Of a stretch of 64,000 nt of DNA, positions 7,433 through 16,590 are shown in pieces. Position numbers and translations under genes: made by a program. How positions within the stretch are numbered: the first letter of the stretch is position 1; each line of letters starts with the position of its first letter. Source of the stretch: a virus; IMG/VR virus record IMGVR_UViG_3300025168_016729, positions 1 to 64,000 of that record. One strand, given 5' to 3'. Below the pieces are notes generated by a model. It searched no databases. It was not told the DNA's origin and worked only from the letters and a program-made list of their open reading frames with translations.

Positions 7433-8452
7433 TTATACCTTTTTGATAATTCGTAAAGGGACATCAACACGATATCCAGTAGTGTACCCCGTTAATCTTA
7501 GTACCGTATCAATATAATAAAAATTAGTATTGCCACCAGAAGCAGGGATTATGGCAGTTCCACCCAGGGTGGTAAAAAGGTTAGTAGAGGTTTGCACGTC
7601 TAAACTAGCCCTCAATTTCATACCGAAACGGGTTCCAAAACGGCCTGTCCCTAGAGTACTATTACCAATAGGTGACTGCTGAGCAGCAGTAACATTACCA
7701 TTATTTTCTAAGTTAAAGTCATTAACAGTAGCGTTTGGAGCAAAATAATGAGGATTAGTATTCATCATAAACAAATATGTAGCTACCTGATCGTCGTCAA
7801 TATATGACGGGGTAGCTACAGTATTTTCGTTTGTAGAGGGCATTACCTCAAACAAGCGATTGTCCAACTCTAACATATATTGAGTTTCTCGTCGGGGGTC
7901 GCCAATGTCCATCATGGCTGCCGATAAATCTACACTATCTAGCCCTTGGTCAAAGACAATGGGGCTCTGAGCCTGAACACTATTGGTATCACCCATCAAG
8001 ACGCCGCTGGCTTTGTCAAGATCGTTAAACGCCTGTGACGTCGTAATGTCCGCAGTAATTAAATACCCATTATTAGGAACTACGGATGAAAAAGTACTAA
8101 AGCGAGATCCCGGAGTGGTTGGCAATTTGAGATTATTAAGTTCTATAACTGGAAGATATAGAAAGTCGTTTCGTGTATAGTTGATCAACTTAGAGCGAAC
8201 CGAGCCGACGTTATTAGTAAACGCCTCCAGTACGGGAGACTGGAGAATTGATAAATCGTAGTATGCTGATCCACTTGCATGTCTGCCATCTGGGTGGTTA
8301 CTATTCTCATACAGAGAGTAATCTATTTCGTCATCGCCGAGGGCGAATTTTGCTATGCGGAAACTTCCATCACCCGCAGCTAAACGACGGCGACCTTCGT
8401 CCGTCAATACTGCGTCTAAAATAATATCGCCGCTGTTATCTATAAATGCCAT
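7433..8452 (-). CDS. Virion structural protein (LTDEGRRRL family)
   Basis: A 339-residue protein. The N-terminus GDIILDAVLTDEGRRRLAAG followed by IAKFALGDDEIDY is a motif I recognise from tail-associated structural proteins of marine T4-like phages. The rest is beta-rich. GGGGAAG before the ATG at 8452 is the ribosome site. A CTATTTAT motif and a small hairpin lie in the 66-base gap upstream, making this the first gene of a transcription block that runs to the RuvC-like gene. Confidence 0.78.
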   Translation of the reverse strand: MAFIDNSGDIILDAVLTDEGRRRLAAGDGSFRIAKFALGDDEIDYSLYENSNHPDGRHASGSAYYDLSILQSPVLEAFTNNVGSVRSKLINYTRNDFLYLPVIELNNLKLPTTPGSRFSTFSSVVPNNGYLITADITTSQAFNDLDKASGVLMGDTNSVQAQSPIVFDQGLDSVDLSAAMMDIGDPRRETQYMLELDNRLFEVMPSTNENTVATPSYIDDDQVATYLFMMNTNPHYFAPNATVNDFNLENNGNVTAAQQSPIGNSTLGTGRFGTRFGMKLRASLDVQTSTNLFTTLGGTAIIPASGGNTNFYYIDTVLRLTGYTTGYRVDVPLRIIKKV

Positions 8453-8463
8453 ATGCTTCCCCT

Positions 8464-8478
8464 AAAACAAGCTGTTTT
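8464..8478 (-). other. Short hairpin in the leader of the 7433-8452 gene
   Basis: AAAACA, a three-base loop and TGTTTT form a six-pair stem between the CTATTTAT motif and the ribosome site. It has no T tract on the minus strand, so it is not a convincing terminator. It could shield or stabilise the leader RNA. Confidence 0.3.
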
Positions 8479-8486
8479 GGTTCCTA

Positions 8487-8494
8487 ATAAATAG
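8487..8494 (-). promoter_or_regulatory. CTATTTAT motif (candidate phage promoter element)
   Basis: In the 66-base gap between two virion genes, the minus strand reads CTATTTATTAGG about 35 bases before the ATG at 8452. This is one of seven similarly placed copies, all oriented toward the downstream gene. Confidence 0.5.
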
Positions 8495-8518
8495 TATCCA
8501 AAATATCTTTTTAAATAT

Positions 8519-11500
8519 TTATGTTTCTTCTGTCGTTGTATTGGATTTAAATTTAATTCCAAACTGTATTTTTCGCCCCGTATCTCGGGAGGTAAGGCGC
8601 ACAATAAATTTATTATTTTCCACCTTGTACTCCGAGCGTTCTATGAAACTTTTTTTACTCTGAACCACGTTGTTGTTACTATCAAAAGTGTTTTGTACAT
8701 TGCTTTGAATAGCTGCTGCTCTAATTTCTAAGAAACGCGCCATCTTTTTTGTAGGAGCACCACTAGAAACATACTTAGGTTCGTACAGATCAATTTGAGG
8801 ATAATAAGTTCCTCTTTCAAATACTAACTCTACTTGATAGATTGGAGTAGGATTAGAAATTTTACCATGCACATCTACAGAACGTGCCGTGTAATAATAT
8901 TTTTTGTTTGGTTCTAGTGTGTCCATAAAGTCATAAGACACCGCCCTGTCTTCGGGTGGTACATTATCTGACCGAGAAGTATCCAAAATCTTAATTCTTT
9001 TACCATTAAAACTGCGACGATAAAGATCTCTCTCGTTTGTGGCGTCCTCTATCATATCGCATCGGAAAATCTCTATCCGCTTTACCTCGCTCGCACTTTC
9101 TCCAGAAAATTCCAAGTTAGGAGTAGAGAGTGCATAATTCTTAAATGTTTTTTGAAAGGTAATGCTAGGTGATATATTATGGACATAATCTTCTTGCTGA
9201 ATGTCTATCCATGGGATTGCCCGTGGACCAAGAAAACTCTCATTACTTGGTTGAAGAGCTATCATTACCTGACGATAATTACCACGCAATGGGGCAACTA
9301 AAATTTCTGGTGCAGGTGGTGGTCTGTCATCTACATATACATCAGGAAGAGTCATCCCGAAAAGTCCAGCCTTTTTCCACCCGTCAAAATAAATGGGGTA
9401 TTCTATAATTTTTGGACTTGGAGCCTTCATTACGCTCACTGCTACATATATTTGGTCGCGACGGAACTGATCGTCCGCTGAAGGGTCTAGAAACCAGTCT
9501 ATTGGACGTAATGCAAATTTTGAACCATACACAACACTAACACCCATTAATTCGTAACGATAGGGCTTATTATATTTAACCTGAGTATCTACAAATCTAA
9601 TCACATCCTCCATATTTGTATTGGGGAAATAAAAGTTTTGCAGAGTCTCATCCGTGATTGCATCCTTTTTAACCAACTTATATAAAATATTTTCAGATTT
9701 AGCCGTTTTGTTATCTAATGCATCTTGATAAGATAGCATATTTTGCACAGCATTATTTTCAATTTGATTCCCAATGGCCTGAAGATTTAGCCTATCTATA
9801 AGGCGGGGGCACTGTCCGTTATATCTCTCTCTGGGAGTGGGAGCATTTTGCTGACCTTCAATTTCAGAATCGGCATTTGTCAGCCACTCTAAAAGACTAT
9901 AAACTGTACTGAGTGCTTCCGTCCCCTTGCGGCGGTACTGTATTCCTTCCCAACTTTGAAAGGACCTAGCGTTATATGAAGCCTGGACCCCAAAAGAATC
10001 AGCTTGTGTAAAGAACACTGCCCTGTCATCCCCGTAACCAAAACCATTACTATAAAAATACATTCTTTCTGGTGTTGAATTAGTCTTTATCAAAGAGTCC
10101 GTCAAAGCAACACTGCTCAGAGTATTTTGTATACTCCTACCTATCACACCTTGATGAGCAGTTGGAAAGTCTATCCCGATAGTCATGGGAAAAGTTTTAC
10201 CACGAGGACTTATTTTGCTGTAAATATCCATCTGAGATGCAGGGGTTTGAATATTGTAAAAATTCCGAGCTAACTCAGACCTAAAATCTATCACTACTCC
10301 AGAGTCATCACCGCCCGAGGGGGTTGCTGCGGACGCATACTGATCTAGATAGCTGATGAAGTTTAGGCGGGATTCTTCATTAGTTCCTAGCCGTGGTATA
10401 GAAGTTGCCTCAAATTCCCCTAAGGTAATTAATCTATCAAAATTATTAGAAATTTCTGCGGCGGTGGTTTCATCGTCTTGCCACTCAGGATTTGCCCCAG
10501 GATTATTACCATTTTCTGAAATATAGTCATAGATATACAAATTTGGTAAAATTGCCTCGGGTACTGAATCACTAGCTATAGCTTTCTCATAAGCTTCATG
10601 ATAATAATTATATTGAGGGTCTATAGTTGAAAAATCTAATGATCCAGCAAAATCAGAAGGAGCATCAAGCAAGTCTGTAATATAATTGTAGGACAAGTAA
10701 TCTAAGACAAACTTAGTCTCAGGAGTGAAATCATAATATTCTCTAATATAAGCCTGAGGTAAACTAAATCTCCTGTCCTCTACTTGATATTCTAGAGCCT
10801 GATCAGTTGTTCGGACTCTTATTTGTCGCCTTAGTTGGTCATTGGACAGAACCAACTCGGTAAAAGCTGACCACACGTTTTGAATAGTAATGGTTCCGAA
10901 CTTTCGTTCAAAAGCGGGTGAATAATCGTTATACCCCAGATATACTGTGGAACCCATTAACGCATACATTATTTCTAAAAAAGTCTGAAGGGGGGCTCGC
11001 AAGCCATTACGAGCGTTGCGATAAACTGGCAAACGAATAAATTGAACATCATTGCCGGGCTGTAACGTAGAAGGGAAAGGATCATTAAACAGCGTGCTTT
11101 TAAATTCATTAAAATCGTGCATAACCGGATTTATGGGCACCTCAACCCCAGCCCGCTCAATCATTCGGGGGGTTCGGGCATCTTCGGGAACAACACTTTC
11201 GTCCCACAGATTTTTGGATCGGTCGGGATCTGGTGGCAATAATATGGGATATGGAGCAAACACAAGACGTAAAAATTGATCAATTAATCGGTCGGCTTCT
11301 GGGTCGCCGACTTTTAACTCCGAGAATGTGCCATAAATACTGTCTTGAATTTCCTGTGGCTGATCATCTAGACCCAACGAGGTGTCTGCTGCAACTTGCC
11401 GAATAACTCCATGTTGCTCTACAAAATTGGATATTTGTCGGGCCATATTATATTGAATGGATTGACGGTCGTCAGAAGGAACTAGAAGTGGAGGATCCGC

Positions 11501-11890
11501 ATAAGTAACCAGTAACTTTTCTTGCGTAGATAAGTTTTGTGCGTTAGCTGGTTTGATGACCCCGGTTCGGTTAGCCGCAGCCCAACCGTTTAGCTGCACC
11601 GGGGTACAGCGAGTAACAGTACGAGAATTAGGATTGATACCTTCTGCGCCATGACCTGCATAGGACCATATAAATCGTTCGTAGCTTACATTTTCCCAGC
11701 CGAGATCATTATCAGGAGTGGCAACATTTCTTAAGCTTTGAAGTTTTATATTTTCTTCTGAAAAATCAATTTGTTCAAGGTGATTATCAATATTTAAGTC
11801 ACGCTGATAGGTATAATAACGATTAAATAGGTCTCGGCTATCTGGGTCTTTCCGGGTTATCAGAAGTGATGGAGAATAGGGAATGGGCAT
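8519..11890 (-). CDS. Large virion protein (1123 aa), tail/baseplate
   Basis: A 1123-residue protein with no signal peptide or membrane segment. The N-terminal half is mixed helical and rich in Tyr, Asn and Pro. Near residues 900-1050 there is a fibronectin-III-like stretch (RIEIFRCDMI, then YDFMDTLEPNKKYYYTARSV and DVHGKISNPTPIYQVEL), a common building block of tail adhesins and baseplate arms. The C-terminus ends in a short beta domain (RLTSRDTGRKIQFGIKF). It sits between other giant virion proteins with gaps of only a few bases. The role is assigned by context and composition; no exact T4 counterpart was recognised. Confidence 0.7.
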   Translation of the reverse strand: MPIPYSPSLLITRKDPDSRDLFNRYYTYQRDLNIDNHLEQIDFSEENIKLQSLRNVATPDNDLGWENVSYERFIWSYAGHGAEGINPNSRTVTRCTPVQLNGWAAANRTGVIKPANAQNLSTQEKLLVTYADPPLLVPSDDRQSIQYNMARQISNFVEQHGVIRQVAADTSLGLDDQPQEIQDSIYGTFSELKVGDPEADRLIDQFLRLVFAPYPILLPPDPDRSKNLWDESVVPEDARTPRMIERAGVEVPINPVMHDFNEFKSTLFNDPFPSTLQPGNDVQFIRLPVYRNARNGLRAPLQTFLEIMYALMGSTVYLGYNDYSPAFERKFGTITIQNVWSAFTELVLSNDQLRRQIRVRTTDQALEYQVEDRRFSLPQAYIREYYDFTPETKFVLDYLSYNYITDLLDAPSDFAGSLDFSTIDPQYNYYHEAYEKAIASDSVPEAILPNLYIYDYISENGNNPGANPEWQDDETTAAEISNNFDRLITLGEFEATSIPRLGTNEESRLNFISYLDQYASAATPSGGDDSGVVIDFRSELARNFYNIQTPASQMDIYSKISPRGKTFPMTIGIDFPTAHQGVIGRSIQNTLSSVALTDSLIKTNSTPERMYFYSNGFGYGDDRAVFFTQADSFGVQASYNARSFQSWEGIQYRRKGTEALSTVYSLLEWLTNADSEIEGQQNAPTPRERYNGQCPRLIDRLNLQAIGNQIENNAVQNMLSYQDALDNKTAKSENILYKLVKKDAITDETLQNFYFPNTNMEDVIRFVDTQVKYNKPYRYELMGVSVVYGSKFALRPIDWFLDPSADDQFRRDQIYVAVSVMKAPSPKIIEYPIYFDGWKKAGLFGMTLPDVYVDDRPPPAPEILVAPLRGNYRQVMIALQPSNESFLGPRAIPWIDIQQEDYVHNISPSITFQKTFKNYALSTPNLEFSGESASEVKRIEIFRCDMIEDATNERDLYRRSFNGKRIKILDTSRSDNVPPEDRAVSYDFMDTLEPNKKYYYTARSVDVHGKISNPTPIYQVELVFERGTYYPQIDLYEPKYVSSGAPTKKMARFLEIRAAAIQSNVQNTFDSNNNVVQSKKSFIERSEYKVENNKFIVRLTSRDTGRKIQFGIKFKSNTTTEET

Positions 11891-11893
11891 ATA

Positions 11894-14800
11894 TTAACCC
11901 CCCTGTTCCATCTGTTGCAGTTCCGTTTTGGTATCCAATTTAAGGCTAGGTCCTACACAAAAATATCTATGGTATATAGGTAAATTTAATAATTCAGGAA
12001 CATTCAGGCATTTTGCCAATCTTTCCAACTGGACTCTTTGGCTCGGCAAACTTTCTGAATCTCCCAGCATTTCGTTATAATCAACTATTCCTATTCTACA
12101 GAGAATATGGTTTTGCTTGTTTGATGCAACATCAGGATCTAGTCGCATCACTGAATCAAAAACCTCCTTCGTCAGTATTCGCCAAACTGGCATAGAAGGC
12201 TTGTTACCATTTATCAATTCATCACTATCTTGGAATCGTACTGGTCCTACCGTACTTCCGAATCCATCCAAATATTCAACCTTAATCAGTTGTTTGAAAT
12301 TCATCCACAGGCTTAAAAATTTAGAATATACTTGCATAGGATCATATACCATAGAAAATGGAGGATTTCCATTTATGTTATCTTCATTATGATAACTAAT
12401 GGCATTAGAAAACCTATCTACGGCATCATGATCGTATAACACAGATCTTTTTATGTTAAAAGAATTATTTATTTTTATTTCTTGGTCCGAAAATGCTATA
12501 GCCAGCATAGCCTTTAATTGATTGGGTAGGTGAGCAAGTCTCCCAGGCGTTTCTTGTGGGGTAAAATTGATGTCTTCTTCTACAGTTTGAGATGTTACTC
12601 CGAGAATCTGCCCCAAGGAACGCATGTTGTTCAGAGGGTTATCCTGGAACGCATGGAAATCTATAGTATTATCAAATTCTAGTTCTCCCAAAATTCCAAA
12701 AGTTAATTTAAGAGGAGGATTCTGATCTTTAGGAACATGGTTAAAAATATCGTTTTCCTCTAGAGACTCCGTATTTTTTTCATCCTGGAGATATTGATCA
12801 GTTATTGTATCGTAATATGTGGTAGTTAGCGACGACTGGTCGCCACGTCCACCTAGAATAGTTTGTGGTACTGGAATTCTTTCTGGTAGAGTTAGTCCTC
12901 CCGCTCTAGCCAAGTCTTCTTGTTGGTCCGTAAGTCCTGTCAAAGGATTTACTTGATCACTAAAGTACTTAGGAGTAGGGACCTCAAACTGTTTTATTAC
13001 TGTTGTGCTTATATTACAAGAATATTCTTCATCTAATATTCCCAACAATGAGTTATAAGTCTGCCTTGACGGGGTATCAAAACTCATCTCGTCTGTATTG
13101 TTGTAAAAAACAAAGTTTAGGTATTCCATTCCATAGTAAGATTTAAACAATTGAGAAAATAAATCGCTATATTTATTTAAATCCAGGTTCAATAATGACT
13201 CCTGTGCCTGGTTGGTATTAATCTGAGAAACTCCACCTTTTTCTTTCTTATATTCGGGACAAAAAATGTAAGCTGGAGTTAGGTACTGATACGAGGGCTC
13301 CTGGGCAGATCCTCCTTGCAGGAATGGTTGGCTTGGTGCAACATTATCGCCAGGGCTTGCATAGAAATATTTATTAAATTCGCTGCGGAGGCGTTGCTGG
13401 AATCTATCCCGGTGGATGCGCCCTAGTCCAACAGTGTTTGCGACTTCTTCTTCATCACTTACCACATAGCTGTATCCTAAGCCATTCTTATATCCAAAAC
13501 TATGAAGCTGATCAAATTGATTTTTATGGTAGAGAATAGGAAAACCATTTTCATAAACGCCTTTTTGGTATAACAAGCTGCTTTTATCACTTCCTTCGCC
13601 CTGGGACCCATATTGTATTGTGTGATAAACATCAGCCGTAACCGCTAAATTTGTTTCTAAGACCTCAATAGTTCTGATAATTTCTTGAAGATCTTCTGGG
13701 ACTCCTGAATCTAATAGTTTAAACAAGAGATTTCTTAAATGTACCACTGGAGATACTCCAGAATGAACGAAGGGTATAAGCCTGAACAACTGAACATATT
13801 CTAAGTAAGGATTGATAGAGTTTTGGGTTATCCAAACACGGGCATTAGATCCGTTGTAAGGAATTTCATTAATAGGCCTGTTTAGACGTCGTGTTACGGA
13901 ATCAAAGTAGCCAAAAGTTGGATCCAACAAGAAGTGGAGCAAGCGGTTAAATTCACTTTTTGCTTCTTGAATATCTTTTAGCGCCTTAAGGAGGAATATT
14001 TTAGACATGTCTTTGACTTCCACCTCAGATGCATAACGATATATTCCTGGTCTTTCCGGCTTATCTGATATATTATGATAGGCTAACTTAGATTTTTGAT
14101 TTAGAAAATCATCAGTTCCTTCATAAAATAAATTTCCGAATAACGGTGGGGAATCTAGAACAGGAAAAGATGGAAGGTAAAGAGAAGTCTCTGAAGGAGT
14201 ACGAATATAAGTTTGTGGATATGTAAAGCTAGATTGTTCAAGTTTTAACCTGAGGTCTGTTCCAAGATTATTATTCTCAATATATGATAGTGGCTTGACG
14301 AACTGACGTGACATGCGAACACTGTTTACCTCAGAGCGATATGTCTCCCCGTTATATTCAAATCCATTCAATAATTTTTCTGCTATGTCCTTGTTGGCAT
14401 ACAACATTGGAAACTGAGATCTTTCTAATAGAAAATTAATTAAACTAAACGAAAACATATAGCGTGCATTTTCATTTATATCTTTTGTTATCCAAAGATC
14501 TGAAAAGCTATCATCTTTAAGTATTAACTTTCCAGTGTCCGATCTCTCCAAGGAAGATCCGTCGCGAGATTGAAACACATTGTCATGTAGGTTAAAAAGT
14601 TCTGCGGAGTAGTCGGGAAAACTCTGAAGCCGCATGTCTTGCAGAAGTCCAGCATCAGGAGACTGGTTAACTTGTTCTAATATACGCGAAGTAAAGGGTG
14701 TCTCTTCAGTTATAGGACGATATAAATATTGATTTCCTATAATAGTTGCATGTGTGGTTCTTCCTACTCCAGTTACCAGTGTAGTATGAAGTGTATTTTC

Positions 14801-15661
14801 GTCGGGCTCAAAATCATAGTTAGTAAGAAAATTATCATAATCTAAATATATGAACGCATAAACACTCATATTGTTTATTTCATTATTAAGATACCCTACA
14901 TCAGTATCAGGCCCGATAACCATCTCTATGGGTGGTAAAAACACCTCTTCAAAAACGATGTCTCGGGTACCCTCTTCAAAGTTTGGTGACACTTCAGTTA
15001 TTCTTCGTCGTTTAATCTCACCTTCCGCATCACGGGGCAGAATATCCGAAAGAGGTTGATCATATAATATAAGATCATCCATTAATTCCGCTTCACGTCC
15101 TGGGATTCCCCCATAAGACTTATAACTCCGAGGAATAAAAGCTAAGGCATCGCTGCTGTCATAAGGGCGATATATGTTAGATTGATTACTGTCCCCAATA
15201 AGATATTGACCATTCTCTAGAGAGTAGTTTTGTCCATTTATTATTGACGAATTATATATCAGCCCTTCTTTTATCTTCTTTACAAACAAAGTAGGATTTA
15301 CTTCAATATTGTCAGGCGTAGAAAAAGAGCCGCTAAAGTGCAGATACTCGTTCATGCGCTGAGAAATATAATCTAAACTACTTGGATTACGAGGACTTAA
15401 ACAAGTCACTACTCTTATGCGAAGGAGGCTTAAAATATCTTCTTGCTGGTACCATGGATGAGCAGCAGCCGAAATCTGTTCCCGAAGACTACAATTGATA
15501 GATATCTGGGTGCTGATTTCTTCGGGATTTTCTAGCGACGTGAGGTTTCCATAGCCTGAACCTGATATAAAACGTAACTCAGGATTTCCCACAGTTCTTA
15601 AAGTTATATTATCAAATTTAATCTCTGGGAATATGTCTCCTACTAAACATCTTGTAGCCAT
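11894..15661 (-). CDS. Large virion protein (1255 aa), tail/baseplate
   Basis: A 1255-residue protein starting at the ATG at 15661, which overlaps the upstream TAA (TAATG). The sequence is rich in Tyr, Asn, Asp and Ser with many predicted helices, has no transmembrane segment and shows no catalytic motif. It resembles its neighbour at 8519 in size and composition but not in recognisable sequence, and may form part of the baseplate wedge or an arm complex. The start of the protein (CLVGDIFPEIKFDNITLRTV) looks like a beta domain docking to another baseplate part. Function assigned by position only. Confidence 0.65.
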   Translation of the reverse strand: MATRCLVGDIFPEIKFDNITLRTVGNPELRFISGSGYGNLTSLENPEEISTQISINCSLREQISAAAHPWYQQEDILSLLRIRVVTCLSPRNPSSLDYISQRMNEYLHFSGSFSTPDNIEVNPTLFVKKIKEGLIYNSSIINGQNYSLENGQYLIGDSNQSNIYRPYDSSDALAFIPRSYKSYGGIPGREAELMDDLILYDQPLSDILPRDAEGEIKRRRITEVSPNFEEGTRDIVFEEVFLPPIEMVIGPDTDVGYLNNEINNMSVYAFIYLDYDNFLTNYDFEPDENTLHTTLVTGVGRTTHATIIGNQYLYRPITEETPFTSRILEQVNQSPDAGLLQDMRLQSFPDYSAELFNLHDNVFQSRDGSSLERSDTGKLILKDDSFSDLWITKDINENARYMFSFSLINFLLERSQFPMLYANKDIAEKLLNGFEYNGETYRSEVNSVRMSRQFVKPLSYIENNNLGTDLRLKLEQSSFTYPQTYIRTPSETSLYLPSFPVLDSPPLFGNLFYEGTDDFLNQKSKLAYHNISDKPERPGIYRYASEVEVKDMSKIFLLKALKDIQEAKSEFNRLLHFLLDPTFGYFDSVTRRLNRPINEIPYNGSNARVWITQNSINPYLEYVQLFRLIPFVHSGVSPVVHLRNLLFKLLDSGVPEDLQEIIRTIEVLETNLAVTADVYHTIQYGSQGEGSDKSSLLYQKGVYENGFPILYHKNQFDQLHSFGYKNGLGYSYVVSDEEEVANTVGLGRIHRDRFQQRLRSEFNKYFYASPGDNVAPSQPFLQGGSAQEPSYQYLTPAYIFCPEYKKEKGGVSQINTNQAQESLLNLDLNKYSDLFSQLFKSYYGMEYLNFVFYNNTDEMSFDTPSRQTYNSLLGILDEEYSCNISTTVIKQFEVPTPKYFSDQVNPLTGLTDQQEDLARAGGLTLPERIPVPQTILGGRGDQSSLTTTYYDTITDQYLQDEKNTESLEENDIFNHVPKDQNPPLKLTFGILGELEFDNTIDFHAFQDNPLNNMRSLGQILGVTSQTVEEDINFTPQETPGRLAHLPNQLKAMLAIAFSDQEIKINNSFNIKRSVLYDHDAVDRFSNAISYHNEDNINGNPPFSMVYDPMQVYSKFLSLWMNFKQLIKVEYLDGFGSTVGPVRFQDSDELINGNKPSMPVWRILTKEVFDSVMRLDPDVASNKQNHILCRIGIVDYNEMLGDSESLPSQRVQLERLAKCLNVPELLNLPIYHRYFCVGPSLKLDTKTELQQMEQGG

Positions 15662-16572
15662 TAGTAATCACCTCCCAGTGTTTGTACATCTGAACAAATA
15701 ATAGAAGGAGTATTTTCATCTGTGTTATAAAGAGCAGGTCGCAAGATTGGAGGAGCATCAATTATTTCATTATCTACCCTTACACTTAGATAATATTCTA
15801 CATAACTTTCATCCAATAAGGGAAAATTTTCTCTTTGTGCTATTTCATCCCCAGATAACAGAGTCAAATATGAATATGGGCTCTCGCTTTGATCCGACAG
15901 GTCTTGGGCTGCATAAGAGTCAGAATTGATAAATTCAAGAGACTCAATCTCGTCTTCATTATCAGGATTAGGAACCCTAAATATTTCTATATCATAGTTT
16001 CCATTAAGTTTGAAAATGGTATTTAATTCTTGAATGTCTAAAACAAAACGATCAGATTCTTGTAAAGCATAAATTGGAACAGGAGGTTCGGAGTTTTGTA
16101 AAGGAAATTCTTCATAATTAATACTTAATGTACTGGCACTTAGAGTAGGTATTGTATGTCCTGCTTGGTAATGGTATGACCCCGTTAGCAAAACCGAATC
16201 ATTAATTAGATTTATAGACCAGGCTGGCTTAAATTCTCGCCAGGGGCTGTTTTTGCCCATGGGGCGAAGAAAATTAACACTAGAACTCAAAGGTGTCTGA
16301 AAAGGGTCATGATACAGATTTACTGTACGAACTTGAGCATTGGAAGAAGTGAAATTTACTAAAGGCTTAAGATACGGGGTCCCGTTTTTAATACGGGTTA
16401 CAATATTATTTTGAGGCTCTATAATTCCCCCATATTCTCCGTCGTATAAAATATCATTGTCATAAAAAGAATAGAAAGAAGGTCGGAAATGACCTTCAGA
16501 AAACAAATGCTTACCATAGGGAGTAAGCTCTATGTTTATAACTTCCTCTTTATTATTAAAAAATGTGGTCAT
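15661..16572 (-). CDS. Virion structural protein (YGKHLFSEG family)
   Basis: A 303-residue protein. The N-terminal motif NIELTPYGKHLFSEGHFRP followed by FYSFYDNDILYD is one I recognise from structural proteins of marine T4-like phages, always inside the tail cluster. The rest is acidic and beta-rich. It overlaps the next gene by one base and follows the giant adhesin gene by 18 bases. Likely a small baseplate or tail-tip component that docks a larger protein; no enzyme motif seen. Confidence 0.72.
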   Translation of the reverse strand: MTTFFNNKEEVINIELTPYGKHLFSEGHFRPSFYSFYDNDILYDGEYGGIIEPQNNIVTRIKNGTPYLKPLVNFTSSNAQVRTVNLYHDPFQTPLSSSVNFLRPMGKNSPWREFKPAWSINLINDSVLLTGSYHYQAGHTIPTLSASTLSINYEEFPLQNSEPPVPIYALQESDRFVLDIQELNTIFKLNGNYDIEIFRVPNPDNEDEIESLEFINSDSYAAQDLSDQSESPYSYLTLLSGDEIAQRENFPLLDESYVEYYLSVRVDNEIIDAPPILRPALYNTDENTPSIICSDVQTLGGDY

Positions 16573-16590
16573 AACTTAATTACTCTTCTC

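Noticed and set aside
8464-8478. Hairpin as a transcription terminator for the 1123-residue protein gene
   Set aside because: AT-only outer stem, no following T tract on the minus strand, and it lies after the candidate promoter, so it belongs to the next gene's leader.
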